NCBI RefSeq assembly: GCF_000417875.1
Contig: NW_006920888.1
Location: forward strand, 285,076 to 297,075
Direction: 5' to 3'
Length of the DNA stretch: 12,000 nt
Source of the DNA: Pseudozyma flocculosa PF-1
Lineage: Eukaryota > Basidiomycota > Ustilaginomycetes > Ustilaginales > Ustilaginaceae
A model generated the notes under the pieces. The model saw only the letters and a program-made list of their open reading frames with translations, was not told where the DNA came from and made no database searches. The position numbers were made by a program, and so were the translations under genes. Position 1 is the first letter of the stretch; the number at the start of each line of letters is the position of its first letter. Positions 1-8,554 of this stretch are shown here, piece after piece.

Positions 1-2688
1 AGCCGCACGCAGGTTGATGGGACCGGTCGCCTCGCCGTCGGCATCGGCATCGGCTCTGGCCGTCGGCGCGGCACTGGACCCGCTGCCTGCCCTCGTCGCG
101 GATCCCGTGGAGCTCGTCGAGGATGTGCGAAGCCGGCTCGACACGGCAGGCACCGACTGGCGCGGTGAGCCTGCTCGAGTGGCGCCAGCGGCACCTGGCA
201 GCGATCCTGCACGGCGCTGCAACGGGTTCGTCCTGGCCTGCGAGGGCGTGCTCGCACCCTGTGCGACGACCGCTGGCTTCAGGCCGGTCCGAGTCCTTGG
301 CGGTTCGGGTGGCGCAGGCTCCTTTGGCAGGAGCAGGTCGGTGGATGCGACGCCGAGCTCGTCTGCCAGCTCCTTGAGGCACCACTTCTCGAGCTCGTTG
401 AAGCCGCCGAGCGCCCGCACGTTGATCCACCTCCGCTTGAGGTAGCGCAGGACGCCGCCACGGGCATCTTCGACCGCCTGCTTGGAGGTCTCGACCTCGA
501 ATCCGTCGTCGCGCAGCAGCACCTGGCCGACGAGGGTCTGGTAGGTGTGGGCCGCCCTCGCCTCGGTGAGGCTGTCGACGAGCATGACGAGGCTCTTTTC
601 CAGGACGTCGCCGAGCTGGCCGACGCCGTTGATCAGGTCGGCCCACTCCTGGCTCTTGACAATCTCGTCGAAGCGCGTGCGGATGACGAGCAGCAGCCGG
701 GCCTCGATGATCTCGGACATGGAGCGCAGCGCCTCGACCCACCTGCTCGCCCGCTCAGTGTCGATGCGCCTGCCGACAATCGAGAGCTGGCGCAGGACCG
801 AGATGATCTCGCGCGGCCGGGACTCGACGCGCTCGCACACCAGGCCGACGATGTCGTCGCGCAGCGTCGGATGCAGGTTGCCCACCTCCTTGGCCCAGTA
901 CAGGCCAAAGTCGCGGCCGGTGATGGCGTTGACGGCCATGCCGGCGAGGTCGGCGTCGGCGACGTCGACGCTCGAGGCAAACGCCAAGGTCCGCGGCACC
1001 CGCTTGAGGCACTTGCGGCACGGCGGCGAGCAGGCGAAGTTGTGGCAGAAGTCCTGGGCGATCATGGCCGCGACGAGGTGCTGCAGCGTCTCGACCTGGA
1101 GGTAGGCGCCGGCCCGCCACAGCTGGAAGGCCGTGGTGAGGTCAAAGGTGCGGTTCGAGAAAAAGAGGGTGCCCGTGTAGAGGAAGCCGAGGGCAAAGTG
1201 GAGCGAGGCGGGCGTAAAGGGGGGCGAGGGGAGGTTGAGGACCGACGTGCGCGAGTCGGCGTAGGGCGAGAGGAAGAGCGAGGCAAAGTAGGGCGAGCGC
1301 GAGACGAGGATCATGCGGTGCGAGGAAAACGAGGTGAGCTCGTCGTCGTCGTCGTCCGAGTCGTCGACGCGCTCCGTGTCGATGGTCTGCGGCAGCGACA
1401 GCACCGACGCGTTGGCGTCGGGGATGTCGGGCATGTCGCGATCGACGTCCGGACCGCGGCGGTCCTGGCCCGTATCGAGGACGATCCTGACGTCCGAGTA
1501 GAGCTTGCTGCGCCACATGAATGTCATGTCGGACCGCAGCTTCTCCTGCTTCTCTGCCGGGCCGCGCTCGGCGTCGGTGGCGACGCGGTCCTCGTACAGG
1601 AACTCGAACGCATCGACCATGCTCTCCTCGCCAGTGTAGAGGAACTCGAGCGTCGCCTCAAAGTAGGCCTGGCTGACGCCGTTGAGGCTCATGGGCGCAC
1701 GGATCGTGCTGGCCTCGCTGAGGATCGAGGCGGTGTCGGCGCGCGACGCAGAGTCGGCGTCGGACGAGAACGACGGCATCCTCGCCAGCCCCGCCCTCGC
1801 CGCAAGGTCGGGCGTCGGGCCCCGGCTGATGGTGCGGATCAGCGTCAGCCCCTCTGGCTCGCTGTCGCTCGTCATGATGCCCGACGTGATCGACGCCGTG
1901 TCGTCCGGAGCCGGCGCAGACAGACGGTGGCCGGCGGAGGGCTGGTGGCTTCCGCTGCGCGAAGGGCGCCGCAGGCTGGGCCGCTTCATCGAGAAGCTGC
2001 TCGGCGGCTTGCTCCCGCGCACGCTCTTGCGCGACGAGGCTGCGGTGGCCACGCTGGTCGGGGTCGTCGACCGCGACTGCTGAGGCGTGGCCGCAGCGGC
2101 ATCGGTGCCGAGGTTGGGCAGCGAGACGAGGCTGGCGTTGGAGGCGTTGTAGCCCAGCTGTGCCGCGGGCGAGCGCAGCTTGAGGTAGCGGGCCTGGAAC
2201 GTGTTGGGGGCGCGCGCGTACAAGATGGCCTTGTGCGCCCAGATGATGGTATGGTCGGTGCTGGTGCGGGCGCTTGACCGGGGTCGATCCTCAAAGTTCC
2301 AGTCGGCAAGCACCCTCCGGGCCGAGGATCCGGCGTCGGAGAGCGAGGCCGTGTCGGATTCGGCGCCGTCGTCGGGGGGCGCAGTGGTCCAGCAGACGTC
2401 GGCGAAGCGCTCCTCGGCCCGGGTGAGCAGGCTGCGGAGGTCGGAGCGCCACGCCTGCGTCGCCGCCTCCTGGGCGGCCGCGACGGACTGTATCGGTGCG
2501 GCATGGCTGCGGGCGAGGAGGGAGCCGCGCCTGGCGAGCGAGCTGGACGGCGGCGGCGCCTGCTGCTGCTGCTGCTGCAGTTGCGCTTGCTGCTGAGGGG
2601 TAAGCAACGGAGCCATCGGTCCTGACCGCTGCAGCCGTTGCGGCGGGCTGGGGAATGCTGTCGTGTGAGAGGTGGTGGCGGCCGCCAT
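1..2688 (-). CDS. Large BTB/POZ-domain protein (two BTB-like regions), 3' end beyond the window
   Basis: One uninterrupted minus-strand frame of 896 codons from the ATG at 2688 to the left edge, with no stop or obvious intron. In order: a glutamine tract (residues 32-43); a first BTB-like region whose front half carries AHKAIL (151-156) and whose back half carries FEATLEFLYTGEE (343-355), separated by a Ser/Pro/basic low-complexity insert of about 170 residues; a clearer second BTB at about 394-545, with SKLYSDVRIVL (394-404), an acidic loop (442-450), SHRMILVSRSPYF (from about 456) and an FLYTG motif; a cysteine cluster at C548, C553, C557, C560; a helical BACK-like stretch to about 780; and a Pro/Ser/Arg-rich tail. 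BTB domains mediate dimerisation or scaffold recruitment, for example of Cul3 ligases, but nothing here fixes a partner or role. The start was chosen for its good context (A at -3, G at +4). An in-frame ATG at 2847 is a weaker alternative. Confidence 0.85.
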   Translation of the reverse strand, partial: MAAATTSHTTAFPSPPQRLQRSGPMAPLLTPQQQAQLQQQQQQAPPPSSSLARRGSLLARSHAAPIQSVAAAQEAATQAWRSDLRSLLTRAEERFADVCWTTAPPDDGAESDTASLSDAGSSARRVLADWNFEDRPRSSARTSTDHTIIWAHKAILYARAPNTFQARYLKLRSPAAQLGYNASNASLVSLPNLGTDAAAATPQQSRSTTPTSVATAASSRKSVRGSKPPSSFSMKRPSLRRPSRSGSHQPSAGHRLSAPAPDDTASITSGIMTSDSEPEGLTLIRTISRGPTPDLAARAGLARMPSFSSDADSASRADTASILSEASTIRAPMSLNGVSQAYFEATLEFLYTGEESMVDAFEFLYEDRVATDAERGPAEKQEKLRSDMTFMWRSKLYSDVRIVLDTGQDRRGPDVDRDMPDIPDANASVLSLPQTIDTERVDDSDDDDDELTSFSSHRMILVSRSPYFASLFLSPYADSRTSVLNLPSPPFTPASLHFALGFLYTGTLFFSNRTFDLTTAFQLWRAGAYLQVETLQHLVAAMIAQDFCHNFACSPPCRKCLKRVPRTLAFASSVDVADADLAGMAVNAITGRDFGLYWAKEVGNLHPTLRDDIVGLVCERVESRPREIISVLRQLSIVGRRIDTERASRWVEALRSMSEIIEARLLLVIRTRFDEIVKSQEWADLINGVGQLGDVLEKSLVMLVDSLTEARAAHTYQTLVGQVLLRDDGFEVETSKQAVEDARGGVLRYLKRRWINVRALGGFNELEKWCLKELADELGVASTDLLLPKEPAPPEPPRTRTGLKPAVVAQGASTPSQARTNPLQRRAGSLPGAAGATRAGSPRQSVPAVSSRLRTSSTSSTGSATRAGSGSSAAPTARADADADGEATGPINLRAA
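2560..2595 (-). repeat. CAG/CAA tract encoding polyglutamine in the BTB protein
   Basis: On the minus strand the codons are almost all CAG with CAA interruptions, giving residues 32-43 as Q-rich with one Ala and one Leu. It lies in the disordered N-terminus ahead of the first BTB half, and a pure CAG run in its centre makes it a candidate length-variable site. Confidence 0.85.
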
Positions 2689-3573
2689 GGTGTCGGGGCT
2701 GCAATGAACAGGTAGGGAACGGTGGGACGCTGCGGGGCGATGCGGGGTAGGGTATAAGTCAAGCTTCGTGGTGACGGCTGGCTGGGTGTCGGTGTTCAAA
2801 GAGCGTCCTTCTCTGCTGCTGTGCGATGCTATGTGTGGGTGCCCCATTCGAGAGAGAGAGAGAGGAGGGCGGGTATACCAGATCGATGAAGGCGGAGATG
2901 AGGGAGCTGGCGGTCCCAGGATGGCGAGGGGCGCTGGCGTGAGCGTGAGCGTGTCTGCGGGACAAGCGCCGGGCAACCCAGCCCCTCTCTTGTCGTCCTG
3001 GCCGCTTCTGCTGCCCGCTCTCGCTCTCGCCCTATTGCGACCCGGGCAGGACAGCCGACGTCGTGAGAGAGACGAGGGAAATAGCGGAAGGTCCAGGGAG
3101 GGTGACGCTGCTGGACGGTGGTGGTAGAGGGCCAAGGTGGTCAGAGTCGTGGTGCGCACGCGCCACGCCCTACTCTGGAAAAGGGCCTCCAAAAAGCCAA
3201 GCGAAATTGGGCGGCCGCCCTGCTGGGCCGCCGAGTCTGAGCATCAGCCCACCGCGCTGCACTGCGCTCCCTGCCAGCCGAAGGGAAGGGGGCCCTGGCT
3301 CTGATTCTTCCTGCTCATCCGGCATCGAGCCACCATCACCAGCCCGGCCCGGCCAACTTGGCCACCGCATCACGTCACACCACGACTCTGTCACAAGCAA
3401 GCAGGGGCCTCTGGATTGCAGCCACCGACCGATCAGCACCAGATCGAGGCCGGCCAACGTCGAGTGGGGAGTATCTTGTCGAGCAAAAGTCATCGCAGGG
3501 GTCGTAAACGTTGCTATCATGGCCGTCGCGGTCGTCGCCATCGTCGTCGTCGTCACTACCATCGCCATCGCCA
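2689..3573. other. Intergenic region: BTB-gene upstream region and sorting-nexin 3' flank
   Basis: About 885 bases without a supportable gene. Both flanking genes are on the minus strand, so this holds the 3' UTR/terminator of the sorting nexin (right) and the promoter/5' UTR of the BTB gene (left). On the BTB-sense strand, TTATA lies roughly 65 nt upstream of the chosen ATG (about 2753-2757), and a CT-repeat pyrimidine tract lies further upstream. Other sequence features: an 8-bp palindrome at 2872-2879 (ggtatacc), a perfect 12-bp palindrome at 3209-3220 (gggcggccgccc), a CRE-like octamer at 3370-3377 (tcacgtca, one base from the consensus), and trinucleotide repeats at 3526-3575. Short open frames here have biased composition and no recognisable domain. 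Confidence 0.6.
2850..2865. repeat. (GA)n microsatellite
   Basis: An uninterrupted run of about eight GA units on the plus strand, which is (CT)n on the BTB-gene sense strand about 165 nt upstream of its chosen start. Pyrimidine-rich tracts are common in fungal core promoters and 5' leaders, so it may be part of that promoter; this is inference. Confidence 0.8.
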
Positions 3574-3575
3574 TC
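3526..3575. repeat. Trinucleotide (GTC/ATC-type) repeat beside the sorting-nexin stop codon
   Basis: A degenerate tract of gtc, atc and gcc triplets directly after the stop of the sorting nexin (stop at 3576-3574 on the minus strand), therefore at the start of its 3' UTR. One minus-strand frame through it would read as an Asp/Gly-rich run, but exon 1 of the sorting nexin ends in a phase that cannot join that frame through the predicted acceptor. Confidence 0.7.
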
Positions 3576-6500
3576 ACCGCAGGAGCTCATCAATGACTGC
3601 AGAGGACGAGGGAGGGTCAAGGTGATCCGGTGAGCCATCACCCTCTGCCGACGAGCAAGCGAGCGAGGGGGCGCCATCGCCACTCACCCATCTCGAGGAC
3701 CGTGTAGACGAGGTGCTTGTTGAGCCTCTTGTTCTGCAGCGCCGTAAAGACGCGCCTCGATCCCCGGCGCGCATTCTCGCGGCCGATGAGGTTGGCCGCC
3801 AGCTCGGGCACCAGCGTCGACAGCTTGCGGTTGGCGCTCTCGCGCAGCGCCTCCTTTTCCTCGGTCGAGCGCGGCGTCGACGGCGGCTTGAGCTCGCCGT
3901 TGGGCCACATGCCGTTGCGCAGCGCACCGACGTAGGCCACCAGCGGGTCCGGCTTGAGCGCGTTGGCCACCACGTCGCGCACCTTGCGCTCAATCGTCGA
4001 GCCAAACAGCTGCTGCAGCAGGATGACAATCGCCTGCCGCCGCAGCCAGTTGTTCTTCTCCTTGAGCTCAAAGATCTCGACAAACAGGTCGCAGATCGGC
4101 TCGGTCCAGTACGTCGTCCCCGCGCCCGCCGCCTCCTTGAGCTCCGCCGGCGTCGCGCCCTGGTCCATGGCCTGCGAGACGAGGTCAATGTCGGGCACGC
4201 CCCGCAGCGCGCCCGTGCCCTGCGGCGCCGCCTGGACCTGCGTCGAGAGCCGCTGCACGACAATGTCGAGCATCGACGGGCCGATGCCGATCAGGTCATC
4301 GAGGCCCTCGGCCACCCCCGTCATGCCCTTGAACAGCGACTTGACCAGCCCGCGCACCGGGAAGTTGGCGCCGAGGCCGTCCCGGGCCGCCTTGGCGACG
4401 TCCGAGGCCCGGCCGACGGCATTCCCCCCCGTGGCGGCGGCGGCGTTGGGCGACTGCGAAAGAAACGAGCGCAGCTCCTGGCTCTCGCACGCAGCCGGCA
4501 GCCGAACGAGCGCCTGGAGGTATCGCTCCAGTGATGACTTGCGCGCGTCCACAAAGGGCGCGTGGACCAGCCCGACGAGCCTCTTGCCGGGGAACTCGGA
4601 CTCCAGCGCCTTGACCTCGGCCAGCCGCTCCTTGAGGCTCTGGTGGAGCGACCAGAACTCCGAGTACCGCCGGCCGACGATCCAGCCGCTCGCGACGGCC
4701 GAGGCCGAATCGCGCATCAGGTTGACCTCGATCAGGTAAACGGCGTACTCCTTGCCCTCGTTGTCAATGGCGATCGTGGTGCCCGTGATCGACACCTGCG
4801 TCTTGCCGGCGACGAGGCGGTTCTCGGAGAGCTGCAGCTCAAACTGCTCGCGCTGCCACTGCACCTCGCGGGCCTCGCGCTTGACGGCGTTGCGGGACTT
4901 TTGCAGCAGGCGCAGCTCGCCGGCACGCGCGCCCGTCAGCTCGGCCTTGCGGATGAGGGCGTCGAGGATCTCCTCCTGCGAACGCAGCTTGTCGAGCTTC
5001 TCGGCCATCCGCCTGACCTCGCCGTCGAGGTTGAGGTCGCCGGGCGCGGCCACGCGGACGCTGCCGGTCTTCTTTGTAGGCTGGTCGGGCAGCTCGAGCG
5101 AGGGCGACGCTTCGGCCTCCGCCTCGGCGCCGGAGGAGGACGAGGAAGCGTCGTCTTCATCAAACAGCCGAGGCTTGGCCGCTCTATCGGGCGTCTGGAA
5201 GCGAGCCTTGCCCTTGGGCCTCGGCCCAGCTTCGGGCCTGGTCGTCCGCTTCCGCTCGATGCGCTCCAGGGATTCGACGCTGCTGGACGGGTCCTTGCTG
5301 TTCATGTCCTCGTCGATGATCGAGGCCAGCGCGCTCTGGATGGCGTCCACCTTGTCGACCTGGACGTACTCGGAGCCCGGGCTCGAGTTCCTCTCGCTGG
5401 CGTCGTCCTCGGCGTCGTCGAAGAGCGGGTCGTTGCGGAATAGCGGGGCCCGTCCGTCCGGGCCGACGTGCTGGGTCCGCCCGCCGATGAGGATGTCCAG
5501 GTTGCCGGCCATGGCGCTGGACTTGAGACGGGTGGCGGCGGGCCGTTGTTCGCCAAAGAGCGCGCTGCGCTGCGAAACCGTCTTGTCCGCCGCGACGAGC
5601 TCCGACGCATCCTCGGCGCCAAACAGGTCGGCATGGGCGGCACGGCCGAGCTTGCGGTCGATGGGCGTGACGGACCGGGGCGGCCTCGGGCTACCTTCGT
5701 AGCTGTCCGGGACGCTCAGCTGGCCGATGGGCTGCGAGGGACCGAGCGAGGTCACGCTCGATGCCAAGCCCGCGCTGAGGTCAGGCCCGGGCGTGAGGTC
5801 CTGGATGGCCTTGAGAAAGAGGTCGCTCCGCTTAAAGGCCGGCCAGTCGTCTTCCTCCATCTCCCGATAGACCTGCTGCTGGGCGCGCAGCACGCTTCGC
5901 CGCACCTCGTACACCTGCTGGGCCGTCGCCTCGGTGCCGCGCACGTCGCGCAGGAAGCGCCGGGCGGTCTCTATGCATTTGGGGCTGACGCGGATGAGCG
6001 GCGAGCTGTAGTAGATGCTGTCAAACAGCTCGAGGTCCTCGCGCAGCGTCTTGACCACCGTGGCCGATGGCGGTGGCACCTTGGCCGACGGGCTCGTCCG
6101 CCACTCGTCGTCGTCGTCGTCGGACCCGACCTCTTCGAGCGGATTCTTGAAACTCTCGACGATGAGCCAGAACTGGACGAGGATGAGGCGGTGCTTGCGG
6201 TCCATGGCCTCCATGAAAAAGGACAGGCTCGAAGGGTTAAGAAGAACGTCGCGCAGCTTTGCTCGCGCGGCCGTGGGGTCGGCGCCCGCGCCCGCCGTCC
6301 CGCCGGACGACGACGAGATGGCCGTGCCAGAGGCGAGCTCGGCCACCTTGCGCTCGACCAGGCTGTGGGCAGCCTCGAGCCTCTGCGCGTAGACCTGCAG
6401 CTGGGCGCGCTTGTTCTCGACGTCGGCGCCCTGCAGCTGCTCGAGCGAGGCCTTGGTCTTGCGGATCTGCATGGCGATGTCGTTCTTGGTGCGCCGGGCC

Positions 6501-7651
6501 TCGAGGATCGAGGTGGTCTCGGCGATGCTCTGCATGAAGGCCTCGAACGACTTCTGGTCGCGCTTGCGAGCCTTTGCCTGGGGCCAGAGGTCGATGCCGA
6601 GGTTCTGGACGGCCGACGACGACGACCCGCCCGCGTCCTGCTTGTCGAGCGCCTCGCGCAGCTTGCTGACGAGCTTCTGCTCGTGCATGACGGCGCCGGC
6701 CTTTTGGTCGAGCAGCGCGTTCCAAAAGTCCGGATCGCTCATCATGTCGATGACGGGAAAGAGGATGGTGCAGGCGACAATCTCGCGCACCACGACCACG
6801 ACGGCCTGGCTGCGCAGCTCGGCCTCGGGCAGCACCGCCTCGAGGATGCGGGAGACGAGGGCACGGAGGTGGGCCTGCTCGGCCACCTTCGTGTTCGGGC
6901 TGGACATGTCGCCGACGGCCGGGTGCAGTCTGCCGCCCTGGTACTTGCCGGCGAGGAAGAGATCGACCTGGTCGCTCCCGAGCGAGTGGAGCGCGCTGGA
7001 CCGCGACGAGCCGCGCAGGGCGGCCTCTGCCCGGCGGAAGGCATCGAGGTGGTGGGTGACCTGGGGCAGGATCCTGCGCACGGCGAGGGTGGCGATGTCC
7101 AGTTGGGCCGCACGCTGCGAGAGCTGGGAGAGGGCATGGCGCACCGTCGACTCGACGGCGTGCGGGAACTCGGGAGCCGAGTCGCGGGGCTCGGGACGCT
7201 CGGAGCCCGAGGCGAGCGGGGTGTGCCACTTTTGGACAAAGTCGCGGAGGATGAGGCGGAGGAGGTCGTCGACGGCATCCGAGACCTCTCGAGACTGTGG
7301 GTGGATGGGCTCCCGGCGGGACGAGTCGGAAGGGCTGCGTGCCCAGTCGAGGCGGGTGCAGTGGGCGGACCAGGCGGCGGGGGTGAGGAAGCTGAGGCGT
7401 GGGACGGAGCGGAGGGCGTGGGAGTCGTCCTGCCAGGGGCTCAGGGTGGCCGACGAGGAGCGAGCGTGCCACTGACGGTCGAGGAAGAAGTTTGCGGCGA
7501 GGAAGAGGACGGGAGCCAGGAGGATGCACAGGAGGATGGCGAGGGGGGTGAGGAAGAGGACGGTCCAGGGGCCCGGTCGCCAGAGGTAGGCGAGGGCAGC
7601 AGGGAGCAGCGCGATGGCGGCCGCAACGGCGACTGGGCGCGAGGGTATCAT
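3574..7651 (-). CDS. MDM1: Mdm1/SNX13/SNX14-family sorting nexin (TM-PXA-RGS-PX-Nexin_C)
   Basis: Predicted 1328 residues from two exons: 7651-3688 and 3596-3574. Domains in order: two hydrophobic segments (about 7-24 and 29-56), an N-terminal ER membrane anchor; PXA (about 118-322); coiled coil (about 373-441); RGS (about 465-617) with an acidic loop (510-516); a disordered Ser/acidic linker (620-865); coiled coil (about 876-946); PX (about 951-1066); Nexin_C (about 1180-1321). The PX keeps RRYSEF (994-999), the PGK motif (1021-1023) and a basic residue before LERYL, all used by PX domains for phosphatidylinositol 3-phosphate. Known family members tether the ER to the vacuole/lysosome and lipid droplets, and the PXA with Nexin_C is implicated in lipid binding. 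Yeast Mdm1 is 1127 residues; the excess here is mainly linker. Without the intron the protein would end in a 16-residue Arg/Trp-rich tail unlike the family, so the spliced VIDELLR end is preferred. Confidence 0.93.
3597..3687 (-). other. Intron near the 3' end of the sorting-nexin gene (91 nt)
   Basis: The donor GTGAGT begins at 3687 after GAG ATG G. The acceptor is CTCTGCAG, ending at 3597 after a pyrimidine-rich stretch. Branch candidates are CTCAC (3634-3630) and TTGAC (3620-3616). Splicing joins the phase-1 exon 1 to a 23-nt exon reading V-I-D-E-L-L-R-stop and extends the Nexin_C C-terminal helix. Retention would instead add 16 residues and stop at 3638. Confidence 0.8.
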
Positions 7652-7857
7652 GATGGTCGTGGACGCTTCGATGTCGTGAGCGAGGTGGCCGAGGGCATGC
7701 CGTGGCTAGCAGCCGTGCTGATCGTGGATGGGCCGAGATGGGCAAGGAGAGTGGCCTCGCCCGATGACGTTGGTCGGGCGGCTGCTAGAAGGGCATGGTG
7801 GCAGCCGCCGTGGAAGGTTCCAGAGAGCGCGCTGTCGTGGCACTGTGGACAGCGAAA

Positions 7858-7865
7858 CGTTAACG
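7858..7865. promoter_or_regulatory. 8-bp palindrome cgttaacg in the divergent promoter
   Basis: A perfect inverted repeat with a GTTAAC core, about 207 nt upstream of the sorting-nexin start. A symmetric site could bind a dimeric regulator, but no known factor is assigned. Confidence 0.3.
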
Positions 7866-7950
7866 CCGAAGAGTGTGGCGGGAGGAGGTGGTGGTGGTGG
7901 TGGTCGGTGCGGTGTTGGTCTCTGCCCTGCCGTGCCGTGCCCTGGTTCAG

Positions 7951-7970
7951 CTTGGCTTGGCTTGGCTTGC
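7951..7970. repeat. CTTGG pentamer repeat (four units, last one CTTGC)
   Basis: Four tandem pentamers on the plus strand, CCAAG on the other. It lies mid-way in the divergent promoter and may be a variable-length promoter repeat; no function can be read from it. Confidence 0.75.
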
Positions 7971-8220
7971 CTGACCAGGCTGGACCCTGCCTGCCCGCGC
8001 CCAAGCCTGAGCCCGAGCCCGAGCCCAAGTCCGAACGGCGCTGTTCGGCCCCTGACGGCCGCTCGTGGGTCTCAAGTGACGACTTTGCTCATCTCGCCCG
8101 ACTTCCGGGCTGCGACTGCCGGCCCAAACTCGAGGTCGAGTGGAGGGCCGGGGCCAGGCGAAGAAGAGGCCAGAGCAGAACCCACAGCCAGGCGGCCAGG
8201 CCCAGGAGGGGCCAGGCGGC

Positions 8221-8232
8221 GGGGTTAACCCC
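8221..8232. promoter_or_regulatory. 12-bp perfect palindrome ggggttaacccc
   Basis: A perfect 12-bp inverted repeat with the same GTTAAC core as the palindrome at 7858, about 320 nt upstream of the thioredoxin ATG. A related GGGTTAG string follows at about 8251. AT-containing palindromes stand out in this GC-rich stretch. A dimeric binding site is inference only. Confidence 0.35.
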
Positions 8233-8442
8233 AGCCAGCGGGCGCGCCGGTGGGTTAGGCCCGATCACCGTTCAAACCTCGTCACGCCATGGCAGGCCAT
8301 GCCATGCAGGCTGCAGCCCAGCCAGGCGCCAGACGGGCATTCCGTGCGTAGTGCGGCCGGAGCGCCTTCTTCCTGGCCTTGCAGGGCCTCCCTCGTGCTC
8401 GCCCCAAGGGCCTCGCCGCCGCCGCCTCGAGCGGAGCACCTA

Positions 8443-8448
8443 CATATA
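8443..8448 (+). promoter_or_regulatory. TATA-like element of the thioredoxin gene
   Basis: catata within tacatatacc, about 107 nt upstream of the thioredoxin start codon, followed by a leader with YCA and pyrimidine-rich stretches. It is one of few AT-rich patches in the region. The transcription start would lie somewhere between it and the ATG. Confidence 0.45.
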
Positions 8449-8554
8449 CCGGGCCACACCGAACGTGGCTCTCAATAATCTTTCGCCACCACCACCATCA
8501 CCATCACTTTCCTCCCTCTGCTTTATCGCCTATCCGCCATCTTAATCGCCCAAC

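Larger units (their letters stand above)
7652..8554. promoter_or_regulatory. Divergent promoter region between the sorting nexin and thioredoxin genes
   Basis: About 900 bases between two divergent start codons, with no supportable gene. It carries low-complexity tandem repeats: GGT x6 (7887-7904), a CTTGG pentamer x4 with the last unit variant (7951-7970), GAGCCC x3 (8009-8026) and a YCA run (8486-8506). Two palindromes share a GTTAAC core (7858-7865 and 8221-8232). A TATA-like element lies about 110 nt before the thioredoxin ATG; I see no clear TATA or CCAAT on the sorting-nexin side. CCCCT/AGGGG pentamers, the core of the yeast stress-response element, occur at 8049-8053 and 8207-8211, but such short motifs are expected by chance in DNA this GC-rich. 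Confidence 0.65.

Noticed and set aside
547..2277. A 576-codon plus-strand open frame antisense to the BTB gene
   Set aside because: The minus-strand frame gives BTB motifs; this one is biased low-complexity sequence without any recognisable domain.
2686..2847. Upstream in-frame ATG at 2847 as the BTB-protein start
   Set aside because: The frame is open between the two ATGs, but 2847 has a weak context (C at -3), directly follows a CT repeat, and would add 53 residues spanning the TATA-like patch. It remains possible without transcript data.
3209..3220. gggcggccgccc palindrome as a regulatory site
   Set aside because: A GC-only palindrome is expected by chance in DNA of this composition, and nothing nearby supports a role.
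2689..3573. Possible small gene or tRNA in the intergenic region
   Set aside because: No cloverleaf-like arrangement or conserved protein was recognised by eye; the short open frames are compositionally biased and overlap repeats.
3375..3683. Minus-strand frame with an Asp/Gly-rich run as an alternative C-terminus of the sorting nexin
   Set aside because: Exon 1 ends in phase 1, which does not join this frame at the predicted acceptor, and the run is simply the trinucleotide repeat read through.
8486..8507. Apparent polyhistidine-coding stretch
   Set aside because: It is a YCA repeat in the thioredoxin leader, upstream of the real ATG; the frame that encodes histidines has no conserved protein.
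5468..8545. A 1025-codon plus-strand open frame antisense to the sorting nexin
   Set aside because: It is the complement of a recognisable multidomain gene in GC-rich DNA where stops are rare. Its translation is rich in Arg, Gly and Glu with no domain, and it runs through the divergent promoter.
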